Source: Pseudomonas uvaldensis (GTDB lineage: Bacteria; Pseudomonadota; Gammaproteobacteria; Pseudomonadales; Pseudomonadaceae). From it: a stretch of DNA of 64,000 bases. Below the pieces are notes generated by a model. It saw only the letters and a program-made list of their open reading frames with translations, was not told the origin of the DNA and did not search any database. The stretch is taken from the NCBI RefSeq assembly GCF_021271205.1, contig NZ_JAIWKS010000004.1, positions 1-64,000 on the forward strand, in the 5' to 3' direction. This document shows, piece by piece, positions 57,491 to 64,000 of the stretch. The position numbers and the translations under genes were made by a program. Each line of letters starts with the position of its first letter. The first letter of the stretch is position 1.

Positions 57491-57580
57491 CTGTGAGCGA
57501 GCCTGCCCGCGATAGCAATTATTCAGATCACACAAAAGTCACGGATCTACCGACATCGCGAGCAGACTCTCTCCCCCAGT
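57491..57580. repeat. degenerate REP pair
   Basis: CTGTGAGCGAGCCTGCCCGC at the left and CATCGCGAGCAGACTCTCTC at the right are decayed inverted REP units. It fills the gap ahead of the 144-residue gene. Confidence 0.6.
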
Positions 57581-57659
57581 GGATTTCGTCGCCTGGACGG
57601 CATCCGGCCCTTCCCCAACCTTGGCGCGTGCTAGCATATCGCGCCAATCTGGAGGACCC

Positions 57660-58094
57660 ATGGCCGAACACGATTTCCGCTACACCTTGATGAACCCCCA
57701 CCACACCTTGACCGAAGTCCGCGCCCTGGCGCCGGGCCGCTACCAGGTGACCGGCAACGGCGGTTCGATCCAGACCAACGACGTGCTGCTCGTCACGCTC
57801 AAGGGCAGCAAAGACTTGTCCATGCGTCTGACCGTCGACAGCGTACGCCACCTGCTCAAGCCGATGGGGCAATGGACCGCCGTGACCACCGGCCCCGTGT
57901 TCGGCGAACTGGCGATCCATACCTGGCAGGTCAATTGCGACCGGTGCGCCAGGGAGCTGAAATTTGAGTTCGCCGTCGACGCCAAGCTTGGCAGCAAGGC
58001 TCAGAAGCCTGCTGCCAATGCGCGCATCGCCGAGCTGGGCTGGGCCACGGTGGGTGAAAAACACATCTGCCCCGATTGCCAGGATGCCGCTTGA
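57660..58094 (+). CDS. conserved protein with two CxxC pairs
   Basis: A 144-residue soluble protein starting MAEHDFRYTLMNPHHTLTEV. A CDRC pair lies near residue 98 and a CPDC pair in the last ten residues, which suggests a zinc site. The middle is beta-rich (VLLVTLKGSKDLSMRLTVDS). The ATG at 57660 follows GGAGG. It overlaps the META-domain lipoprotein by one base. Function unknown. Confidence 0.8.
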   Translation: MAEHDFRYTLMNPHHTLTEVRALAPGRYQVTGNGGSIQTNDVLLVTLKGSKDLSMRLTVDSVRHLLKPMGQWTAVTTGPVFGELAIHTWQVNCDRCARELKFEFAVDAKLGSKAQKPAANARIAELGWATVGEKHICPDCQDAA

Positions 58095-58498
58095 TGAAAT
58101 GCTTGACCCTGTCCGCGTTGATCGGCATGAGCCTGATGGGCTGCGCCGCTGAACCTGTGCAGTTGCAACAGAACCGCAGCTATATTCTGGAATGGATTGG
58201 CGAACGACCGTTGATGGATTACAGCCACCTGACCATTACGCTGGGCGAAGACGGCCGGGCCTATGGCAACGCAGGCTGCAATCATTGGTTCGCGCCGTAT
58301 ACCCTGGAAGGCCACCGCTTGAACTTCGGCAAGATCGGCAGCACCCGCAAGCTCTGCGGGCCGGCCGTGATGGAACAGGAAACACGCTTTTTGCAGGCGC
58401 TGGAAAAGGTCGAACGCTGGGACGTTTCGCCCATCGAGCAGATGCGTTTCTGGCCCGCCCAGGGTAAACCGTTGCGGTGGTGGCTGGAGGAAGGCTGA
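58094..58498 (+). CDS. META-domain lipoprotein
   Basis: A 134-residue lipoprotein with lipobox Cys17 (SLMGCAAEP). The META/HslJ fold is seen in YILEWIGERPLMDYSHLTIT and GRAYGNAGCNHWFAPYTLEG, then KLCGPAVMEQETRFLQAL. Members of this fold are linked to heat shock, novobiocin resistance or motility. The ATG overlaps the TGA of the upstream Cys-rich gene. Confidence 0.85.
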   Translation: MKCLTLSALIGMSLMGCAAEPVQLQQNRSYILEWIGERPLMDYSHLTITLGEDGRAYGNAGCNHWFAPYTLEGHRLNFGKIGSTRKLCGPAVMEQETRFLQALEKVERWDVSPIEQMRFWPAQGKPLRWWLEEG

Positions 58499-58514
58499 GC
58501 CTGCGTGAATAAAG

Positions 58515-58570
58515 CTGTGGGAGCACTGTTGCCATGGGAGCAAGCCTTGCTCCCCCAACCTTGCTCCCCC
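58515..58570. repeat. degenerate REP cluster
   Basis: TGTGGGAGCACTGTTGCCAT, TGGGAGCAAGCCTTGCTCCC and a further TTGCTCCCCCA lie side by side between convergent genes; three partial REP arms, none in a complete pair. Confidence 0.6.
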
Positions 58571-58576
58571 ATCCTG

Positions 58577-59044
58577 CTATTTGAGCGCCTGCAACGCCTC
58601 TAGCTTGGCCATCACCCCCGCCGCTGTCTGCTCCCCCAACAACTGCTCACGCATCTTGCCCTGGTTATCGATGATGTAGGTCACCGGCAGTCCTTCGCTG
58701 CGGGGCAGGTCGAATATTTCGGCCGGGTCCCGCGCCAGCACGGTAAAACGAATGCCCATTTTTTCGCTGACGCTCTTGAGCTCTTGGCCCTGCACCTGAT
58801 CGAAGTTGACGCCGAACACACCGACATTGCGTCCTTTGAGTTGTTCGGCCAAGGCGTTGAATTCAGGGATCTCGGTGCGACAAGGCGCGCACCACTCGGC
58901 CCAGTAGTTGATCACCAGCCACTGCTTGTCCAGCCGTTGCGAGGCGACAGCCTGGCCGTTCTGATCCACCCCATAATCATTGCCACAACCGGTGAGCATC
59001 AAAATCCCCATGCATACCAGTGCCGCCGTCAATCGCCTTGCCAT
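58577..59044 (-). CDS. TlpA-like thiol-disulfide lipoprotein
   Basis: A 155-residue lipoprotein with lipobox Cys19 (LMLTGCGN). A thioredoxin-like domain with active site WCAPC in NYWAEWCAPCRTEIPEFNAL and the cis-proline in EGLPVTYIIDNQGKM follow. It is probably a periplasmic reductase for cytochrome maturation or other disulfides. The ATG at 59044 begins the signal peptide; the ORF is extended 29 codons upstream without support. Confidence 0.9.
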   Translation of the reverse strand: MARRLTAALVCMGILMLTGCGNDYGVDQNGQAVASQRLDKQWLVINYWAEWCAPCRTEIPEFNALAEQLKGRNVGVFGVNFDQVQGQELKSVSEKMGIRFTVLARDPAEIFDLPRSEGLPVTYIIDNQGKMREQLLGEQTAAGVMAKLEALQALK

Positions 59045-59171
59045 GTGCCTGTCCTTGTATTGAATGTGAACGCCTGCGCGGCCCATCACTTGCAAACGCA
59101 CCCGTGCGGGGTGCCTGGGGCGTCGCGGCACAGTAGAATAGCCGCCACCTTACGCAAGATGCGACCCACTC

Positions 59172-60545
<1,374 letters not shown>

Positions 60546-60550
60546 TAGAC

Positions 60551-60628
60551 CGCTTTCGCGAGCAAGCCCGCTCCCACATTGGAATGTGGCGTTCACAGAT
60601 CCGGTGTGGGAGCGGGCTTGCTCGCGAA
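60551..60628. repeat. REP pair (inverted)
   Basis: CTTTCGCGAGCAAGCCCGCT and its inverted copy flank an ~25-base centre. GCGGGCTTGCTCGCGAA class, directly after the DUF2069 stop. Confidence 0.88.
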
Positions 60629-60643
60629 GAAGACGACGCGGTA

Positions 60644-61318
60644 CTAGTGGTTCACGGTATAAGCCAGCATCATCGAAATCTGCGACATCGGCCTTCCACC
60701 ACTCTCTTCATGCCAACGGTTGAAAGCGTCCTGCACGGTCGCCAGGTCTCGCAGGCTGGTGGGGACTTTGTCAATGATGTCCTGGGCATTGAGCGCGGCC
60801 ACCACGTCATAGCTGGGCACGAAGGTGTCCTTGCCCATCATCCGTAAAAAGCGCGGCGCCGAGAGGCCACCCAGTTGATGACCTTTCTTCTTCAGATAGG
60901 TCCACAGGCCGACGATATCGGTCACCGGCCAATCGGCAATCAACGCACCGAAGCTGCCCTTTTCGTGGGCCACGTCCAAGATCAACTGCGCGTTGCGCGG
61001 CACGCTCTTGAGCTTGCCCAGGTGCCGGATGATCCGCGGGTCCTGCATCAGCCGCTCCAGATGCTCCGCGCTCATCAACACGACTTTTTCCGGGTCGAAC
61101 TTGAAGAACACCTCTTCGAACGCCGGCCACTTGGCGTCCACCAGGCTGTGCTTGAGCCCGGCGCGGAACACCCGTAGCGCCATGGTCGAGAGGTAGCGGT
61201 CATCGCCGATCTTGCGCAGTTGTGCCGGCGTCTTGGGAACCGGCAGGTGGGCTTCCAGTTCAGCCGCCGAACCGAAGCGGTTCAGACAATACTCGTGCAG
61301 CCACTTGTAATCGCGCAT
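60644..61318 (-). CDS. 3-methyladenine DNA glycosylase-like protein
   Basis: A 224-residue helical protein. FRAGLKHSLVDAKWPAFEEV, LERLMQDPRIIRHLGKLKSV and NAQLILDVAHEKGSFGALIA match the Tag / HhH glycosylase layout. LGGLSAPRFLRMMGKDTFVP follows. The canonical zinc ligands of Tag (Cys4, His17, His175, Cys179 in E. coli) are not evident at equivalent places, so the activity is inferred from fold. Followed on the other side by ttcA. Confidence 0.8.
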   Translation of the reverse strand: MRDYKWLHEYCLNRFGSAAELEAHLPVPKTPAQLRKIGDDRYLSTMALRVFRAGLKHSLVDAKWPAFEEVFFKFDPEKVVLMSAEHLERLMQDPRIIRHLGKLKSVPRNAQLILDVAHEKGSFGALIADWPVTDIVGLWTYLKKKGHQLGGLSAPRFLRMMGKDTFVPSYDVVAALNAQDIIDKVPTSLRDLATVQDAFNRWHEESGGRPMSQISMMLAYTVNH

Positions 61319-61340
61319 GCCCTCTCCTGGGGTCGGAAAT

Positions 61341-61364
61341 GAAAACGGCGCCCGCGAGCGCCGT
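61341..61364 (-). terminator. intrinsic terminator behind ttcA
   Basis: ACGGCGC (61345-61351) pairs with GCGCCGT (61358-61364) and is followed on the minus strand by UUUUC, 22 bases after the ttcA stop. Confidence 0.6.
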
Positions 61365-61385
61365 GAATACAGGGGTGTGCCCTCG

Positions 61386-62210
61386 TCAGAGGTTCACCAC
61401 GTTGACGAACCGCGGCGTGGCGCTTTCGTCGATACGAAGGTTGGCGAAGTCAAACAGGTTGCGGTCCGCCAGTTGCGACGGAACCACGTTCTGCAAGCCA
61501 CGGAAAATACTCTCGGTCCGGCCCGGGGTCTTGCGTTCCCACTCCTGGAGCATTTCCTTGACCACCTGGCGCTGCAGGTTCTCCTGTGAGCCACACAGGT
61601 TGCAGGGAATGATCGGGAACTGCTTGAAGTCCGAATAGGCCTGGATGTCTTTCTCGCTGCAGTAGGCCAGCGGACGAATCACCACGTTGCGCCCATCGTC
61701 GGCACGCAGCTTGGGCGGCATGGCTTTGAGCGTGCCGTTATAGAACATGTTCAGGAAGAAAGTCTCGACGATGTCGTCGCGATGATGCCCCAGGGCCATC
61801 TTGGTCGCGCCGATCTCATCCGCGAAGGTATAGAGCGTACCGCGACGCAAGCGGGAGCACAGTGAACAGGTGGTCTTGCCTTCCGGGATCAACTCCTTGA
61901 CCACCGAATAGGTGTCTTTCTCGACAATATGGTATTCCACGCCCAATGATTCGAGATAAGCCGGCAGTACGTGTTCGGGGAAGCCGGGCTGCTTCTGGTC
62001 CATGTTCACCGCAACGATGTCGAACTTGATCGGCGCAACCTTCTGCAGATGCATCAGCACGTCGAGCATGGTGTAGCTGTCCTTGCCACCGGACAGGCAG
62101 ACCATGACCTTGTCGCCGTCTTCGATCATGTTGAAATCGGCGACTGCCTCACCGGCCTGGCGGCGCAGGCGCTTTTGCAGTTTGTTCTGGTTGACCGTAA
62201 GAGTGCCCAT
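61386..62210 (-). CDS. ttcA: tRNA 2-thiocytidine biosynthesis protein TtcA
   Basis: A 274-residue PP-loop ATPase that thiolates cytidine 32 of several tRNAs. The PP-loop is [28 protein letters not shown] and [15 protein letters not shown] hold the cysteines for the iron-sulfur cluster. [19 protein letters not shown] is the family block. The ATG at 62210 ([17 protein letters not shown]) is chosen; the ORF upstream has no homology. Confidence 0.96.
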   Translation of the reverse strand: MGTLTVNQNKLQKRLRRQAGEAVADFNMIEDGDKVMVCLSGGKDSYTMLDVLMHLQKVAPIKFDIVAVNMDQKQPGFPEHVLPAYLESLGVEYHIVEKDTYSVVKELIPEGKTTCSLCSRLRRGTLYTFADEIGATKMALGHHRDDIVETFFLNMFYNGTLKAMPPKLRADDGRNVVIRPLAYCSEKDIQAYSDFKQFPIIPCNLCGSQENLQRQVVKEMLQEWERKTPGRTESIFRGLQNVVPSQLADRNLFDFANLRIDESATPRFVNVVNL

Positions 62211-62507
62211 GACGCGAAATCCGTGAGGTGTGACGAAAGGCCGGCATTTTACGCAAAAACGCGCAATGTGGCACCGTCCACTCGCCACAGGCACTTTGCA
62301 TGACCCTCGCAGTGTGCACAGACCCATCGGCGATTAACGCTCTGTTGCACAGCGCGATTTGCTCTAAGCCCCCCATCCCCCTCGGGTCGAGTCCTTTCTA
62401 TACTGCGACATAAGGTCGCACACACTTACAGACCTTAACTTACTTGGCCAGTTGGCCCGTAGGCGCTCCGTTGGGGGGCGATGGCAATAACAAAGGAGTG
62501 ACTGACT

Positions 62508-63110
62508 ATGATCCATCACGTCGTGGGGCTCTTTACCCACCCTGATCAAGAATGGAAAGAAATCCGTGGCGATCAGGAGGAAAGCATCAGCCACATGTAC
62601 CTCACCCATACGCTGATCCTGGCGGCCATCCCCGCCGTATCGGCGTTTATCGGCACCACGCAGGTGGGATGGGTCATCGGCAATCGCCCACCGGTGATGC
62701 TCACCCAGGAAAGCGCGCTGTGGATGACCATCATGTCGTACCTTGCCATGCTGGGTGGCGTAGCGGTGATGGGGGCATTCATTCACTGGATGGCCCGTAC
62801 CTATGATGCCAATCCGAGCCTGGCCCGTTGCGTCGCGTTCGCCACTTACACCGCGACACCGCTATTCATCGGTGGCTTGGCAGCGCTCTACCCGCACATG
62901 TGGCTGGGGATGATCGTCGGCACGGCGGCCATCTGCTACACGGTCTATCTGCTGTATGTAGGCTTGCCCACGTTCATGAACATTCCTCAGGACGAAGGGT
63001 TCCTGTTTTCCAGTTCGGTGCTCGCCGTCGGCCTGGTGGTGCTGGTCGCCATCATGGCATTCACGGTGATCGTCTGGGGGCTGGGCGTCGGCCCGGTCTA
63101 CACCAACTGA
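62508..63110 (+). CDS. Yip1-family inner-membrane protein
   Basis: A 200-residue protein with five predicted membrane helices. MIHHVVGLFTHPDQEWKEIR and LGGVAVMGAFIHWMARTYDA, CVAFATYTATPLFIGGLAAL match the bacterial Yip1 / YIP1-domain pattern. AAAGGAGTG is directly before the start. The 297-base upstream region contains a GCGACATAAGGTCGC inverted repeat. Function unknown. Confidence 0.88.
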   Translation: MIHHVVGLFTHPDQEWKEIRGDQEESISHMYLTHTLILAAIPAVSAFIGTTQVGWVIGNRPPVMLTQESALWMTIMSYLAMLGGVAVMGAFIHWMARTYDANPSLARCVAFATYTATPLFIGGLAALYPHMWLGMIVGTAAICYTVYLLYVGLPTFMNIPQDEGFLFSSSVLAVGLVVLVAIMAFTVIVWGLGVGPVYTN

Positions 63111-63145
63111 CACCAAGACTCGCCTATAAAAACAGGATCTGCCAA

Positions 63146-63175
63146 TACAGGCCGCCGCAAGGCGGCCTTCCTGTG
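63146..63175 (+). terminator. hairpin after the Yip1 gene
   Basis: AGGCCGCC-GCAA-GGCGGCCT gives an eight-base stem with outer ACAGG/CCTGT bases. Little T-tract follows, so strength is uncertain. Confidence 0.55.
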
Positions 63176-63266
63176 TGTGCAACGGCCGAAACGACCACTG
63201 GGCGCCCAGGCGATTCGCAACGGCCGGCGCTTGCGGCATACTCGGGATTCTGGAGACCCGTAAAGC

Positions 63267-63761
63267 ATGCTCGAGCAACTCAATACCCGCGTCGAAGAGT
63301 GTTACCAACAAGCCGAATCCTTTTTCAAACGTCCTTTCAAACGCCCCGTGGTCAGCTTCAAGTTGCGCGGTCAGAAAGCCGGTGTCGCGCATTTGCATGA
63401 AAACCTGCTGCGCTTCAACCCGCAGCTGTACCGCGAAAACGCCGAAGACTTCCTCAAGCAGACCGTCGCCCACGAAGTCGCCCACCTGATCGCCCATCAG
63501 TTATTTGGCGAACGTATCCAGCCCCATGGCGAGGAATGGCAACTGATCATGCGCGGGGTGTACGAACTGCCGCCCAACCGTTGCCACACCTACGAAGTCA
63601 AACGCCGCAGCGTGACTCGTTACATCTACAAATGCCCCTGCGACGCCAACGACTTTCCGTTCTCGGCCCAACGCCACAGCCTGGTCCGCCAGGGGCGACG
63701 GTACTTGTGCCGCAGCTGTCGGGGGACGTTGGTATTCAGTGGGGAGACGCGGGTGGAATAG
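63267..63761 (+). CDS. sprT: SprT-like zinc metalloprotease
   Basis: A 164-residue protein of the SprT family. The zinc site is TVAHEVAHLIAHQLFGE (HExxH). The C-terminal zinc ribbon has YKCPCDANDFPF and RRYLCRSCRGTLVF. SprT-domain proteases relate to eukaryotic Spartan, which cleaves DNA-protein cross-links; the bacterial role is not proved. The ATG lies 157 bases after the Yip1 stop. Confidence 0.93.
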   Translation: MLEQLNTRVEECYQQAESFFKRPFKRPVVSFKLRGQKAGVAHLHENLLRFNPQLYRENAEDFLKQTVAHEVAHLIAHQLFGERIQPHGEEWQLIMRGVYELPPNRCHTYEVKRRSVTRYIYKCPCDANDFPFSAQRHSLVRQGRRYLCRSCRGTLVFSGETRVE

Positions 63762-63788
63762 CTTGTTTTTTTGGGGGCTGGGCCGGCC

Positions 63789-63868
63789 CCATCGCGAGCA
63801 GGCTCGCTCCCACCGGGGATTTCTGAACGCCATAGATCCAGTGTGAGGGCGAGTCTGTTCGCGATGAC
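63789..63868. repeat. partly degenerate REP pair
   Basis: CCATCGCGAGCAGGCTCGCT and a decayed inverted copy GTGTGAGGGCGAGTCTGTTC flank a short centre. GCGAGCCTGCTCGCGATG class, between sprT and the convergent CoA-transferase gene. Confidence 0.75.
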
Positions 63869-63882
63869 GCCCTGAAAAAACA

Positions 63883-64000
63883 CTACAAAATCACCTTGTC
63901 ACCGCGCAATCGAGCAATCCTCTCAACACTAAACCCCAACTCCCCCAACACCTGATCCGTATGCGCTCCCAGCTCCACGCCTATGTGCCGGGGTTCGGGC
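63883..64000 (-). CDS. CaiB/BaiF CoA-transferase, C-terminus (partial)
   Basis: Only the last 38 residues are in the window: PEPRHIGVELGAHTDQVLGE then LGFSVERIARLRGDKVIL and a TAG stop. The pattern G-x-HT-x-x-VL-x-E-LG-x-S-x-x-x-I-x-x-L is the C-terminal signature of family III CoA-transferases. Such enzymes move CoA between carboxylic acids. Substrate and start lie beyond the right edge. Confidence 0.75.
   Translation of the reverse strand, partial: PEPRHIGVELGAHTDQVLGELGFSVERIARLRGDKVIL

Overview
The window is a stretch of Pseudomonas chromosome, most likely from the P. fluorescens group. The evidence is high-GC coding sequence, a 916-residue GacS flanked by ldhA on one side and by cysM, rlmD (rumA), relA and mazG on the other, a CobO-led cobalamin operon, a three-domain SSSF-type hybrid kinase, and many Pseudomonas-type REP palindromes (TGTGGGAGC plus CTTGCTCGCGA and variants). 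No CRISPR array, insertion sequence or prophage is visible. Both ends cut genes: the 5' half of an Rhs protein at the left, and the C-terminus of a CaiB/BaiF-type CoA-transferase at the right.

Left part (1-9.4 kb): a truncated rhs gene lies behind a tightly coupled HTH / unknown / Sel1 trio. Then come a DUF1232 protein, an FKBP lipoprotein, a diheme cytochrome c paired with an SrpA-type catalase-like protein, a tandemly duplicated tRNA-Val/tRNA-Asp unit, and rdgC. From 9.5 to 27.7 kb the content is mostly transport and sensing: a BASS transporter, a guanidinium exporter (gdx/sugE) behind a guanidine-II riboswitch, an LplT-PlsC fusion, a TDT transporter, a TetR/MFS divergent pair, the SSSF-PAS-HK-REC kinase, rmuC, a low-gene-density island (21.9-22.7 kb), a FadL-type porin, and a MarR-MFS-39-residue peptide-glutathione peroxidase cluster with palindromic operators.

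From 27.7 to 37 kb a ten-gene minus-strand cobalamin operon runs cobO-cobB-bluB-cbiB-cobD-cobQ-(REP)-cobU-cobT-cobC-cobS. A cobalamin riboswitch precedes it. The genes cover a,c-amidation, adenosylation, the remaining amidations, DMB synthesis and nucleotide-loop assembly; the corrin-ring genes must lie elsewhere.

From 37 to 64 kb the content is mostly core: a PQQ-type sorbosone dehydrogenase lipoprotein, two tandem NlpC/P60 lipoproteins, hda, perM-like, DUF2066, purMN, DUF3108, DUF2058, a frameshifted mazG, relA, rlmD, cysM, gacS, ldhA, a Cys-rich small protein with a META lipoprotein, a TlpA-like lipoprotein, arsC-wrbA-DUF2069, a Tag-like glycosylase, ttcA, a Yip1 protein and a SprT protein.

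The observations most worth following are a ~118-bp element (DnaA-box-like motif plus AT-rich tract) found twice upstream of minus-strand genes, the single-base mazG frameshift, the guanidine-II riboswitch upstream of gdx, and a possible unannotated small Cys-containing protein inside the island.
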